Positions 17,261-26,726 of a stretch of DNA of 54,023 nt are shown here, in pieces. The translations under genes were made by a program, and so were the position numbers. A model generated the notes under the pieces. The model ran no database searches, was not told the origin of the DNA, and saw only the letters and a list, made by a program, of their open reading frames with translations. The stretch's first letter is position 1. Each line of letters begins with the position of its first letter. This stretch comes from Chloroflexota bacterium (lineage in GTDB: Bacteria > Chloroflexota > Anaerolineae > Anaerolineales > E44-bin32): the NCBI GenBank assembly GCA_022561385.1, contig JADFRG010000018.1, positions 1 to 54,023 of the forward strand, given 5' to 3'.

Positions 17261-17323
17261 GTTTTGGAGCTGGAGGTCGTTCGCGACCTCCAACTCCGGA
17301 TGTAATGTGAAGATGAGGTTTAT

Positions 17324-18313
17324 ATGACCAAAGTTGACGTGAATGTAAACGGTCACAAGCTGGCGATCTATTACGAGCACCCGGAGTGGTTCGCGCCGCT
17401 ATTTGCCGAGTTCGAGCGGCGCGGGATCGGCTTTGACCGACAACTAGCCTACGAGCACCGATTCGACCCGGCGGTTCGGACCAGCCCTTACTCCCTGATC
17501 ATCAACCGAATGAGCCCCTCGGCCTACACGCGAGGACACGACCACGCCATTCCCTACACTCTCCAGTACCTGGCTTATCTAAAGGAGATCGGCGCCAACG
17601 TCGTCAATGGCTATGATGCCTATGTGTACGAATTCTCCAAGGCGCGCCAGATAGGAGTCCTGGAACGACTGGGTATTCGCTACCCTCGGGCACGGGTCGT
17701 AAACCATCCCAGCCAGCTGCCCCAAGCCGCGGAGGAATTGACCTTCCCCATTATCGTAAAGCCAAACATCGGAGGCAGCGGGGCAAAAATGATTCGCTTC
17801 GATTCGCGCGAGGAGCTTCGCTCATCGGTTGAGGCAGGATCCATTGACTTTGGGATCGATGACACGGGGCTGGTTCAGGAATACCTTCCGGCGCAGGGGA
17901 ATAGTATTGTCCGAGTCGAAATCTTGGGAGGAGAATTCCTTTACGCTATTCGGTTGTTCCTCACCGAGGACGAGTTCAACCTCTGTCCCGCGGATTATTG
18001 CCGCGTGCCGGCCGAAGAAAATGACCTTGGGTTGGCCGACGGAGTCTCCGGTCGAGGAGCACTGGTCGAGGCCTACCAGCCTCCTCCGCAAGTGATTGAA
18101 CAGGTGAAGGCGATCACCTCCGAGGCCAATCTCGACCTCGGCGGTGTCGAGTACCTGGTCAACGAGCGGGACGGTGAGATCTATTTCTACGACATCAACG
18201 CGCTCTCCAATTTTGTTGCGGACGCCCCGCAGGTGATCGGGTTCGATCCCTTCCCGCGCTTAGTCGACTACCTGCTCGAGCGAGCCGGAATAATCTCAGC
18301 AACCGTCGGGTAA
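17324..18313 (+). CDS. RimK-like ATP-grasp ligase
   Basis: The 329-residue product has the ATP-grasp sequence FPIIVKPNIGGSGAKMIRF (ATP-binding Lys and glycine loop), LVQEYLPAQ, and the metal-binding end YFYDINALSNF. Family enzymes join a carboxylate to an amine through acyl-phosphate. The closest overall plan is RimK/glutamate-ligase type. Substrate is unknown; the genes around it (sulfurtransferase upstream, haem operon converging downstream) do not define it. Confidence 0.75.
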   Translation: MTKVDVNVNGHKLAIYYEHPEWFAPLFAEFERRGIGFDRQLAYEHRFDPAVRTSPYSLIINRMSPSAYTRGHDHAIPYTLQYLAYLKEIGANVVNGYDAYVYEFSKARQIGVLERLGIRYPRARVVNHPSQLPQAAEELTFPIIVKPNIGGSGAKMIRFDSREELRSSVEAGSIDFGIDDTGLVQEYLPAQGNSIVRVEILGGEFLYAIRLFLTEDEFNLCPADYCRVPAEENDLGLADGVSGRGALVEAYQPPPQVIEQVKAITSEANLDLGGVEYLVNERDGEIYFYDINALSNFVADAPQVIGFDPFPRLVDYLLERAGIISATVG

Positions 18314-18464
18314 TGGACCTTCCCTGGCCCATGGGTGGGCAAGGACGTTGGCCAAGGGATTTAACGTTCTCAGACAGGACCCCAACACTGTCTTCGCCCT
18401 GCGGGTATGCGATTGGGCGTGGCTCAATCGCCTCACTCTGCGCCGATCGGGGATTTGGGGTGAA

Positions 18465-19766
18465 CTAAGCGGGAGGGTTCGCGATCGACTCCAGCGCCCC
18501 GCGCGCAGCCTCAAGCGTGGCCTGCACCTCGTGCTCTCCGTGGGCGGTCGAAAAGAATCCGGCCTCGAACTGCGATGGCGCCAAATATATGCCGCGGGAG
18601 AGCATCTCCTGGAAATAAATTGCAAAACGATCCGTGTCGGAAGTTACCACGCCCTCCCAGTCCACAGGCAATTCCTCGGCGAAGAAGGCGCTAAACATCG
18701 TGCCCACCCGCGCAAGTTGGAGAGGGATCCCCACCTCTTGCGCGAGCGCTCCCAACCCATCGACCAGCGTATCCAGCTCGACCTCCATCCGCTTCCACAA
18801 GTCCGCGTCCCGTAGCTGCTGCAACGTTTCGATCCCGGCCGTCATCGCAAGCGGGTTGCCGGAGAGGGTGCCCGCCTGGTACATCGGCCCCGCGGGCGCG
18901 ACCAACTCCATGATCTCTTTCTTTCCGCCGTAGGCACCGACCGGAAGTCCGCCGCCGATTACTTTGCCCAGCGTTGTCAAATCAGGCGTCACGCCGTAAA
19001 GGCCTTGCGCGCCGCCGGGCGCGACTCGGAAGCCAGTCATCACCTCATCGAAGATAAGAATCGCTCCATCGCGAATGGTAAGCTCGCGCAAGCCCTCGAG
19101 GAACCCCGAGGCGGGTGCCACTACTCCCATGTTTCCCGCCACCGGCTCAACGATCACTGCCGCGATCTGTTCCGACTGAGCCTGGAAGAGCTTTCGAACC
19201 GACTCCAAGTCATTGTAGCCAGCTATTAACGTGTCACGGACTGCGCCCGGGGGCACTCCTGGCGAGTCGGGCAATCCCAGGGTGGCGACCCCTGAGCCAG
19301 CCTTCACCAGCAGCATGTCCGCGTGTCCGTGGTAGCAGCCCTCGAATTTGACGATCTGATTCCTGCCGGTGAAGGCCCGCGCCAGCCGCAGCGCGCTCAT
19401 CGTGGCTTCTGTGCCGGAGTTTACGAATCGGATCATCTCGATCCCGGGCATAAACTTCATGATCGAGCGGGCCAGCTCAATTTCCAACTCGGTGGGCGCC
19501 CCGTAGGAAGTCCCCGCGGCGACCGCCTTGCCCAATGCCTCCGTCACGGACGGATCCGCGTGGCCCAGGATCAGGGGTCCCCACGATAGAACGTAGTCAA
19601 TATATTGATTTCCGTCGACGTCGTAAAGGAAGGCGCCTTCGCCGCGCTGGATGAAAAGCGGCTGCCCGCCGACCGCTTTAAATGCGCGAACCGGAGAGTT
19701 CACCCCACCCGGAATTAGACCCAGGGCTATCTGGAAGAGCTCGCGCGAGCGATCCGTTTTTCGCAT
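18465..19766 (-). CDS. hemL: glutamate-1-semialdehyde 2,1-aminomutase
   Basis: The 433-residue PLP enzyme converts glutamate-1-semialdehyde to 5-aminolevulinate. It has [50 protein letters not shown] and the PLP lysine in [18 protein letters not shown]. It is the last gene of the minus-strand haem operon, 30 bases after hemY, while its functional partner hemA is first. ATG 19766. Confidence 0.95.
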   Translation of the reverse strand: MRKTDRSRELFQIALGLIPGGVNSPVRAFKAVGGQPLFIQRGEGAFLYDVDGNQYIDYVLSWGPLILGHADPSVTEALGKAVAAGTSYGAPTELEIELARSIMKFMPGIEMIRFVNSGTEATMSALRLARAFTGRNQIVKFEGCYHGHADMLLVKAGSGVATLGLPDSPGVPPGAVRDTLIAGYNDLESVRKLFQAQSEQIAAVIVEPVAGNMGVVAPASGFLEGLRELTIRDGAILIFDEVMTGFRVAPGGAQGLYGVTPDLTTLGKVIGGGLPVGAYGGKKEIMELVAPAGPMYQAGTLSGNPLAMTAGIETLQQLRDADLWKRMEVELDTLVDGLGALAQEVGIPLQLARVGTMFSAFFAEELPVDWEGVVTSDTDRFAIYFQEMLSRGIYLAPSQFEAGFFSTAHGEHEVQATLEAARGALESIANPPA

Positions 19767-19796
19767 GCTGTAGTCCAGTTGTTAGAGCGGCTGCCT

Positions 19797-21191
19797 TTAG
19801 TTTATTCGGCCGAGGTGAGCCATCGCGGCCTCAGCCGCGCGCTGACCGGAATGGATGCAGTCCGGGATGCCGACTCCACCGTAGGCTGCGCCTGCCAGAA
19901 GCAATCCCGGATGTGTGACGAGCCTGCGGCGGATCAAGCCAACCCGTTGCAAGTGGCCTATCGTGTATTGCGGTAACGCCCGCGGCCATTGGAAGACGCG
20001 TGCGAACAGCGGCTCGGCCCGAAGCCCGAGGGTCGCATCCACCTCCTCCCGGGCTGCGCTCAGCAGCTGATCGCCGTCCTCACCCCAGATGGATTCTCCC
20101 TGGCTCCGGCCGAAGAATACGCGCAGCAGCGCCGATCCACCTGGCGCCCGATGCGGAAACTTTTCGGAAGTCCAGGTGCAGGCCAGCGCCGGTCGGTGTT
20201 CGTGCCGCGGAATCAAGTACCCGTGACCCTCCAGGGGGTGTTTCACATCTGCCTTTCGATAAGCCAACGAAACCGTGGCGCTTGAGGAGTACTCGATAGC
20301 GCCTAACTCCTGGGCCAGCTCCGAGTCGGTCGGCGCCAGCATCCTCGCCGCGGCGTAGGCTGGAGCGGCCAAAATCACGATCTCTGCCGAGAATTTCTCA
20401 CCCGCCTCAGTTGTTAGAGTGAAACCCGATGGACGGGGCAGGATTTCTGCGACCGCGGTATTAATTCGGGTTTCCACTCCCCCCTCCATCGCCTCCGCCA
20501 GCGCCCGGACGAGTTCGCCCAGACCTTTTTTGAGAGTAAGAAAAATCGACCCCGAACCGTTGCTCGCGGCGCGGTTTGCCCAAGCCGCCCTGGTCAGGCT
20601 CCCATAGCGGCGCTCCCACTCGTGCCAGACGGGCATCGTAGCCTTAAGACTCAGGCGATCCCCATCCCCCCCGTAGATCCCCGCCATTAACGGCTCAATC
20701 AACCGTTCATAGATCTCTCCCCCCAGCCGGCGCGACACGAAGCTCCGTACGCTCTCGTCCCCAGTGTCCCTGCGGCGAGGCACAATCGGTTCCAGTCCCA
20801 GGCGGAGCTTCCCCAGTAGGCTGATGAGCGGCGAGCGAACAATTTCGCCGGCCTTGGTCGGAACCATCATCGTTAGGCCCCGTGGAATTTCGATCAACCG
20901 CCCCTTGCGCATGACATAAACGCGACGCTGGGCGCTTGTCCCCTGCAGCCCTCCCGCGATCCCCAACTCTTGGCACAACTCAACCGCCCACGGCTTGGTA
21001 GATATGAAGGAATCGGGCCCTGCCTCAACTACGAACCCGTCAAACTGATCGGTCTGTATGACGCCGCCCAGACGGTCGCGGCGCTCTAAAACCGTTATGC
21101 GCAGCGGAAGCCCGGCCTGCTCGGCTCGATTGTTCAGGGCATAAGCAGCCGAAAGCCCGGCGATCCCGCCTCCGACGATGACTGCCCTCAC
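19797..21191 (-). CDS. hemY: coproporphyrinogen/protoporphyrinogen oxidase (HemY/CgoX)
   Basis: The 464-residue FAD enzyme starts with the dinucleotide fold AVIVGGGIAGLSAAYAL and has ERRDRLGGVIQT, VEAGPDSFI and the C-terminal LLLAGAAYGGVGIPDCIHSG. It oxidises porphyrinogen by six electrons. Because hemQ is in the same operon, the expected substrate is coproporphyrinogen III (CgoX role). The start is taken as GTG 21191, which overlaps the hemH stop as GTGA; the upstream frame extension would run 36 bases into hemH. Confidence 0.9.
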   Translation of the reverse strand: MRAVIVGGGIAGLSAAYALNNRAEQAGLPLRITVLERRDRLGGVIQTDQFDGFVVEAGPDSFISTKPWAVELCQELGIAGGLQGTSAQRRVYVMRKGRLIEIPRGLTMMVPTKAGEIVRSPLISLLGKLRLGLEPIVPRRRDTGDESVRSFVSRRLGGEIYERLIEPLMAGIYGGDGDRLSLKATMPVWHEWERRYGSLTRAAWANRAASNGSGSIFLTLKKGLGELVRALAEAMEGGVETRINTAVAEILPRPSGFTLTTEAGEKFSAEIVILAAPAYAAARMLAPTDSELAQELGAIEYSSSATVSLAYRKADVKHPLEGHGYLIPRHEHRPALACTWTSEKFPHRAPGGSALLRVFFGRSQGESIWGEDGDQLLSAAREEVDATLGLRAEPLFARVFQWPRALPQYTIGHLQRVGLIRRRLVTHPGLLLAGAAYGGVGIPDCIHSGQRAAEAAMAHLGRIN

Positions 21192-22123
21192 ATCCAGCCA
21201 CTTTCTGCGGCCGTGCGCCGAACACAATGAGCCAGGCTGGACATCATCCGCAGGCTGGCGCCCGGCATTTCGATGCGTTCCAGTCGACCGCCCGCAGCCT
21301 CGATCCGGCGCTTATATTCAATATCGATATCGTAGAGGATCTCCACATGTTCGCTCACAAATCCGATAGGGACCACCAGGAAATCACGCGCCCCGTGTGG
21401 GATCAACTCCTCCATCAGGTCTCCGGCATCCGGCCCGAGCCATCGGTCTCCGGTCATGGCCGCACTCTGGTAGGCGAAATGTGCCGGTTGCCCAGGGAAT
21501 CGGTCGGTCAGTCGGCGGTAGGTCTCTTGCAATTCATTGGGGTAGGGGTCGTTCCACTCCAATATGCGCTCCGGCAGGCTGTGGGCGGTGAGGATCAACT
21601 GCACTCGCGAACGGGTTTCCGAGGGAAAGTTTTCTAAGCCCTCGACAATCCGGGCTTCAAGCACGTCTAGATAACCTGGATCATCTTTCCAGCTTTTAAT
21701 GTGCGCCACTTCGAGTGTGTCAGCGGAAGATTCGACTGCCCGCGCCATGCCCTGGAAGTAAACTTCCACGCTCAGCTTGGAGTAGTGGGGGGCCATGACG
21801 ATGCCGACGATGCGGCGAATGGAGGTTTCTGCCATTTGGAGCACGACCTCCCCGATGTAGGGATGCCAATGCCGCATGCCAACAAAGGTGCGGAATCCGG
21901 GCCCCTGTTTGTCTAGCGCGGATTGAAGCGCATCCGACTGGGCCCGGGTGCGCTCGAGGATCGGCGATCGCCCACCGATCTTTTCGTACCGCCCCTCCAC
22001 TTCCCGCACCACCGCCTCCGGCGCGGGGCGGCCTCCACGTACGTCCAGCAGATACGGTTCCACCTCATCCAGGCTATTTGGACCTCCGTAGGCCATCACC
22101 AGCACACCGATTTGTTCGTTCAT
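21188..22123 (-). CDS. hemH: ferrochelatase, coproporphyrin type expected (CpfC)
   Basis: The 311-residue enzyme inserts iron into the porphyrin. It has LVMAYGGPNSLDEVEPYL, the metal-site His in LTAHSLPERI, and PIGFVSEHVEILYDID with the conserved Glu. It begins MAYGGP-style like Gram-positive coproporphyrin ferrochelatases. ATG 22123 overlaps the hemE TAA by one base, and its own stop overlaps the hemY GTG. In the hemQ context coproporphyrin III is the probable substrate (inference). Confidence 0.92.
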   Translation of the reverse strand: MNEQIGVLVMAYGGPNSLDEVEPYLLDVRGGRPAPEAVVREVEGRYEKIGGRSPILERTRAQSDALQSALDKQGPGFRTFVGMRHWHPYIGEVVLQMAETSIRRIVGIVMAPHYSKLSVEVYFQGMARAVESSADTLEVAHIKSWKDDPGYLDVLEARIVEGLENFPSETRSRVQLILTAHSLPERILEWNDPYPNELQETYRRLTDRFPGQPAHFAYQSAAMTGDRWLGPDAGDLMEELIPHGARDFLVVPIGFVSEHVEILYDIDIEYKRRIEAAGGRLERIEMPGASLRMMSSLAHCVRRTAAESGWM

Positions 22124-23193
22124 TACGTACCGAGCTCCTGGCCATGTTCGGTTGAGTTTTGCACAAGCTCAACCGCCCACTGCACGTGCTCAACCGGCGT
22201 GGATGGAAGGATGCCATGACCCAAGTTGAAGATGTGCCCCAGTCGACCGCCGGCCTCACGAAGCACGCGCTTCACCTGGCGCTGCAGCACCGGCCGCGGT
22301 GCGAGAAGTGCGGTGGGGTCTAAGTTGCCTTGAAGGCCCACGTCGGCCCCAACCAGCTCCCAGGCCCGGTCTAGCGGGATTCGCCAATCCACGCCCATCA
22401 CTTCTCCTCCGGCCTCGTGCATCAAAGGAAGAAGTGTCGAGGTCCCGGTGCCGAAGTGAATGGCAGGCACTCCGGTCTGACGAACTCGCTCAAAAATGAA
22501 TTTGCTGTAAGGCTGAACGTATTCGACATAATCTGCCGGGCCCAGTGCCCCAACCCAGGAATCGAATATCTGCACCGCCTGGGCACCGGCTTCGATTTGG
22601 GCTACCAGATAGTCCGACAACGTTCCCGCCAGCCGCTCCATCAGCGCGTGCCAGCTCTGCGGGTCGGAATACATCAGTGACTTAGTCCGTTCGAACTTGC
22701 GAGTGGGTCCCCCTTCGATGAGGTAACTCCCAACTGTGAACGGAGCGCCTGCGAACCCTATCAGGGCCACCCCGTCGGGCAGCATCGGCCGAACGATCCT
22801 CAAAGCTTCCATCACATAGTCCAGCTGGGCCTCGACGTTGACGGGTCGCAGCCGGGTCAGATCGGCCTTGGATCGGACCGGGTTAGCAATCACCGGGCCC
22901 CGCCCCTCGACGAACTCCAGCTGGGCCCCCATGGGGATCAGTGGAAGCAGGATGTCGGCGAAAAGAATCGCGGCGTCCACACCCAGGCGTTCTATCGGCT
23001 GAAGCGTGACCTGGGCCGCCAATTCCGGCTGCTTGCAAATCTCGAGCAGCGAGTGCTTCTGGCGCAATTCCCGATACTCGGCCATGTATCGCCCCGCCTG
23101 CCGCATGAACCAAACCGGCGTCCGATCAACGGGGAGCCGCTGGCAGGCGCGTAAAAAACGCTCGGAAGGCTCGCCGGGAATACCTTCGCTCAA
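22123..23193 (-). CDS. hemE: uroporphyrinogen decarboxylase
   Basis: The product (356 residues from TTG 23193) decarboxylates uroporphyrinogen III to coproporphyrinogen III. Hallmarks are PVWFMRQAGRYMAEYRELR, ILFADILLPL, FAGAPFTVGSYLIEGG and HFGTGTSTLL. TTG 23193 overlaps the hemQ TGA as TTGA and has GGAG six bases upstream; a TTG at 23205 in the same frame is the alternative (360 residues). Tight coupling to hemQ upstream and hemH downstream. Confidence 0.93.
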   Translation of the reverse strand: MSEGIPGEPSERFLRACQRLPVDRTPVWFMRQAGRYMAEYRELRQKHSLLEICKQPELAAQVTLQPIERLGVDAAILFADILLPLIPMGAQLEFVEGRGPVIANPVRSKADLTRLRPVNVEAQLDYVMEALRIVRPMLPDGVALIGFAGAPFTVGSYLIEGGPTRKFERTKSLMYSDPQSWHALMERLAGTLSDYLVAQIEAGAQAVQIFDSWVGALGPADYVEYVQPYSKFIFERVRQTGVPAIHFGTGTSTLLPLMHEAGGEVMGVDWRIPLDRAWELVGADVGLQGNLDPTALLAPRPVLQRQVKRVLREAGGRLGHIFNLGHGILPSTPVEHVQWAVELVQNSTEHGQELGT

Positions 23194-23885
23194 GATTCGC
23201 TCCAAAGCCTCAGCAGATCTTCGGCGGGGCGGTAGATTGCGGTCTGCAGGGGGGAGTCGCGCTCCGTGTAGCGCCGGGCTTCGGTTGCCCTCAGGTCATG
23301 TACCAGATCGGAGAACAACGGCAGGTCCTCCATCTCGTAAACGACCACGAACTCCTGATCCTGTAAGCCGAAGGAGTAGAGCAGCAGCTGTCGGATCGTT
23401 TTATATCGCTTGCCCAATCGTATGTGTTCGGTCATCATGCCTTGCCGCGCGTCGCGGCTAAGCATGTACCAGTCGCTAGTTTTGACGAACGGATAAACCA
23501 CCAAATACGTGCGGCGTTCGCCATTGAATGGATCCACCGTCTGGGCTGAGTCCGACTTGCTGTAGTCCGATTTGCCGGTATAGCCCCAGAGCGACCCTGT
23601 AGGTTGCAGCCAGGCGCGATTCGGATTAATGGCCCGTGCGTAACGGTCAAAGAATTCAGCGGTATCTTGCGTACCTTGAATTTTGCTCGCGGCCCACACC
23701 AAGAAATCGACCCCATCCACCGCGGGATAAACTTGGTAGTAGTGTTGCGCACCGGAGGCCTCCTCCAGTGCGCGTAGCAAAGCCCTCATCTTGGAGGCCC
23801 GCTCCTTGCCATCCCAGGACCAGAAGCGGTCAGAAAAAGCGTAGCCGGCAAAGTGGTTCAGTACCCGTGGAGTCTCATCTGACAC
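23190..23885 (-). CDS. hemQ: coproheme decarboxylase (HemQ/ChdC)
   Basis: The 231-residue product belongs to the chlorite dismutase-like family and performs the last step of the coproporphyrin route, peroxide-dependent decarboxylation of coproheme III. It has the LWGYTGKSDYS region (catalytic Tyr area), TYLVVYPFVKTSDWYML, the proximal His in MMTEHIRLGKRY, and SFGLQDQEFVVVYEME. Start is GTG 23885. It sits between hemB and hemE; hemB ends 92 bases upstream, the largest gap in the operon. Its presence decides the pathway branch for the whole operon. Confidence 0.92.
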   Translation of the reverse strand: MSDETPRVLNHFAGYAFSDRFWSWDGKERASKMRALLRALEEASGAQHYYQVYPAVDGVDFLVWAASKIQGTQDTAEFFDRYARAINPNRAWLQPTGSLWGYTGKSDYSKSDSAQTVDPFNGERRTYLVVYPFVKTSDWYMLSRDARQGMMTEHIRLGKRYKTIRQLLLYSFGLQDQEFVVVYEMEDLPLFSDLVHDLRATEARRYTERDSPLQTAIYRPAEDLLRLWSES

Positions 23886-23977
23886 AGCAGTTCCCTCAAA
23901 TCTTCAATGAGCCGTCCGGCGCGGGCGGGCCTATTTCCGGTCTGCGCCACACTGGAGGTCGGATTCCAATTTGCAGC

Positions 23978-25027
23978 TCAAGACCCTTCGTTGAGCCAGC
24001 GGGCGGCCTCCAGGGCATGGTAGCTCAGGATCACGTCCGCACCGGCGCGCTTGATCCCGGTCAGTAGCTCCAGCACGGTTCGGCGTTCGTCTAGCCAACC
24101 CTTCGCCACCGCGGCTTTGATCATGGCGTACTCGCCGCTGACGTTGTAGGCCGCCAGGGGCACCTCCGGGAAAGCCTCCCGGACCCGCCGGATAATGTCC
24201 AGGTACGGAAGTGCCGGCTTAACCATCAGCAGATCTGCACCTTCCTCGATGTCGATACGAGCTTCGCGCAAGGCCTCACGGGCATTAGCCGGATCCAGCT
24301 GGTGGGAGCGGCGGTCGCCGGACCGGGGTGTGGATTCGGCCGCCTCGCGGAAGGGACCGTAGAAGGCGGAGGCGTACTTGACGGCATAAGACAGAATCGG
24401 AACATGCCCAAAATCAGCTGCGTCCAAGGCCTCTCTAATGGCGAGCACCATGCCGTCGATCATCCCGCTAGGGGCCACCATATCGGCTCCGGCCTCGGCA
24501 TGTGAGACCGCCACCCGCCCCAAAATTTCCAGTGTTTCGTCATTCAGGAGGTAACCTTCGGGCAGGTTCGGGTGCGGCAGCGGATGACCCGCATTCACCA
24601 AACCGCAGTGGCCATGGTCGGTATATTCGCACAGACAGACGTCGGTAATAATTGTGAGCTGCGAATGCGACTGCCGTATGGCTTCAATCGCCTGTTGAAC
24701 GATTCCCTCCGGGTCGAAATTCTCCGAGCCAACAGGGTCCTTGATCTGCGGGATCCCGAACAGCATCAAGGCTTGAATGCCGAGCGTGGCCGCCGCCTCC
24801 ACTTCTGGAAGCAATCGATCGATGGACCACTGGTAGATGCCCGGCATCGAAGGGATTTCGACCTGCTCGTTCGACCCATGCCGGACGAAGATCGGAAAGA
24901 TTAAGTCTTCCGGGCTCAGCCTCACCTCACGCGTGAGCTGTCGCAAGGATTCGGTCCGGCGAAGCCTGCGCGTTCGTTTGATGTCGGTCCTCCCCCGGAC
25001 CGCTGCCAGGTCAAGCACTCTGTTCAT
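23978..25027 (-). CDS. hemB: porphobilinogen synthase, zinc type
   Basis: The product (349 residues from ATG 25027) condenses two 5-aminolevulinates. It has the zinc-site cysteines in [15 protein letters not shown], the Schiff-base lysines in [20 protein letters not shown] and [12 protein letters not shown], and a [16 protein letters not shown]-terminal arm. ATG 25027 lies 17 bases inside the hemD 3-prime end; a TTG at 25045 could extend it by six residues. Followed by a 92-base gap before hemQ. Confidence 0.94.
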   Translation of the reverse strand: MNRVLDLAAVRGRTDIKRTRRLRRTESLRQLTREVRLSPEDLIFPIFVRHGSNEQVEIPSMPGIYQWSIDRLLPEVEAAATLGIQALMLFGIPQIKDPVGSENFDPEGIVQQAIEAIRQSHSQLTIITDVCLCEYTDHGHCGLVNAGHPLPHPNLPEGYLLNDETLEILGRVAVSHAEAGADMVAPSGMIDGMVLAIREALDAADFGHVPILSYAVKYASAFYGPFREAAESTPRSGDRRSHQLDPANAREALREARIDIEEGADLLMVKPALPYLDIIRRVREAFPEVPLAAYNVSGEYAMIKAAVAKGWLDERRTVLELLTGIKRAGADVILSYHALEAARWLNEGS

Positions 25028-25814
25028 GCACTCTAGATCGCTCAAAGAAGGTGGTCAGGGCCTCCAGCAGCCCCGGAACCGTGTAGTCGCGGGCGACGAC
25101 TGCAGGCCGCAGTCCCGAACTTTTCGCCGCGTCGGCCGTGATGGGCCCGATGCAGGCAACGATCGGGGGGGGTTCGGCCTCGAAAGGGTCCAATCCGGCC
25201 GAACCAACGATGGTCATGAAATGTTCCACGGTCGAAGGGCTCGTAAACGTAATGGCGTCCACCCCCGCTGCGATCTCCGCCAGCGCGCCGTCATCCGGCC
25301 TGGCCTCAACCGCCCGATAAATGGCGAACTCGTCGACCGTCGCCCCTCGCCCGCGCAATATCTCGGGTAGCTGCGGTCGGGCGCCGGCTGCGCGTGGCAG
25401 AAGCACTCGACTGCCGGCCACGTCCGGAAGACCTTCAGCCAAGCTCTCGCCGACGTGTTCTTCCGCTACAAAGTCGACCTGGATTGCGAGCGCCTGGAGC
25501 GCGCTGGCAGTGGCCGGTCCGATGGCCGCAACAGAACAGTCGGCGAGGTCGCGTGCGCTCAGCCCGGCTGCTTCCAGGCGCTCGCAAAAGAATCGGACGC
25601 CGTTGACGCTGGTGAAGACCACCCAATCGTATTCGGCCAACTCGTTGATAGCGCCATCGAGTCCGGGAGCACGGTCGATCGGCTCGACCCGAATGGTAGC
25701 CAACAATACCGGAATGGCACCCAGGGTTTCCAGGCCACGCGTGAGCGATTCGGCCTGGTCGTAGGGTCGAGTGACCACCACTCTTCGGCCTTCCAGCGCC
25801 GATCGGTTATTCAA
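25011..25814 (-). CDS. hemD: uroporphyrinogen-III synthase
   Basis: The product (267 residues from TTG 25814) closes and inverts the D ring of hydroxymethylbilane. Typical HemD features: [20 protein letters not shown] at the start, [14 protein letters not shown] in the first lobe, [29 protein letters not shown], and [14 protein letters not shown] in the second lobe. HemD is poorly conserved, so position after hemC supports the call. TTG 25814 overlaps the hemC stop; a GTG at 25856 inside hemC is a less likely start. Confidence 0.88.
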   Translation of the reverse strand: MNNRSALEGRRVVVTRPYDQAESLTRGLETLGAIPVLLATIRVEPIDRAPGLDGAINELAEYDWVVFTSVNGVRFFCERLEAAGLSARDLADCSVAAIGPATASALQALAIQVDFVAEEHVGESLAEGLPDVAGSRVLLPRAAGARPQLPEILRGRGATVDEFAIYRAVEARPDDGALAEIAAGVDAITFTSPSTVEHFMTIVGSAGLDPFEAEPPPIVACIGPITADAAKSSGLRPAVVARDYTVPGLLEALTTFFERSRVHEQSA

Positions 25815-26715
25815 CGCCCAGGATCTCCCGCGCCCCGCGAGCAAGTGCCTCGGCACCCAGCTTCTCTCCTAGATCCCTCGGCTCCAATCCGCGCCCGGAG
25901 ACCCGAACCACTTCGCTTCCATCAAGTGAGGCCACCATTCCAATCAGCTTGATGTCACCCTCCTGGATATCGGCATACGCTCCGACGGGCAGTAAACAAC
26001 CCCCACCCAGCTGAGACAGGAAAGTCCGTTCCGCGGTCACTGCGGCCTGGACGGGTTTGGACATCAGCGGCCGCAGCAGATCGAGCACTTGCTCGTCACC
26101 TGCGCGGCATTGTACGGCCAGGGCACCCTGGCCAGGCGCAGGTAACATTTGATCTAGCGAGAACCATTCCGCAACGTGCTCCGTTAATCCCAGTCGCAGA
26201 ACCCCAGCCGCGGCGAGCACGGCCGCTTCGTACTGGCCCTCGCGCACTTTGCGGATGCGGGTCTCGACGTTGCCGCGGATTGAGCGCACAAGCAGATCGG
26301 GGCGCAACGCAAGGATCTGAGCCTGTCGCCGCGGACTCGAAGTTCCTACAGATGCCCCGGCAGGAAGGTCAGCCAGTACGGCTCCGCGGCTCGAAATCAG
26401 CACGTCCCTGGCATCTTCACGCATGAGAACTGCGCCGAGTACCAAATCTGGGGAATTTTCTATGGGGAGATCCTTGAGCGAGTGTACGGCCAGGTCCACC
26501 TTCCGATTGCGCAGCGACTGCTCGAGCTCACTGGTGAAGGCTCCTTTCCCCCCGATCGCAGGGAGCGGTTGATCTAGCGTGCGGTCGCCGGATGTTTTGA
26601 TGACCACGGTTTTAAAGGACAGCCCGGGCCAGCGCCGAGCGAGGGCATCTTTTACCGCCTGAGCCTGCCAGCGGGCTAGGCGGGAGGGCCGCGTCGCTAT
26701 TACCGCCTGCTGCAG
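25807..26715 (-). CDS. hemC: hydroxymethylbilane synthase with non-canonical start
   Basis: The enzyme polymerises four porphobilinogens. It has IKTSGDRTLDQPLPAIGGKG, DLAVHSLKDLP, GTSSPRRQAQIL, RGNVETRIRKV and the dipyrromethane-binding Cys in GGGCLLPVGAY. The first ATG/GTG/TTG is GTG 26607, but that would remove about 36 residues, including the conserved VIATRPSRLARWQAQAV strand and substrate-binding Arg region. In-frame coding continues to CTG 26715, 12 bases past the hemA stop, with no standard start before an upstream TGA. I therefore extend to CTG 26715 (302 residues, the usual family length). Initiation at CTG or a neighbouring GTA/ATA is inferred. Confidence 0.82.
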   Translation of the reverse strand: MQQAVIATRPSRLARWQAQAVKDALARRWPGLSFKTVVIKTSGDRTLDQPLPAIGGKGAFTSELEQSLRNRKVDLAVHSLKDLPIENSPDLVLGAVLMREDARDVLISSRGAVLADLPAGASVGTSSPRRQAQILALRPDLLVRSIRGNVETRIRKVREGQYEAAVLAAAGVLRLGLTEHVAEWFSLDQMLPAPGQGALAVQCRAGDEQVLDLLRPLMSKPVQAAVTAERTFLSQLGGGCLLPVGAYADIQEGDIKLIGMVASLDGSEVVRVSGRGLEPRDLGEKLGAEALARGAREILGVE

Positions 26716-26726
26716 CTTTAGCGCGC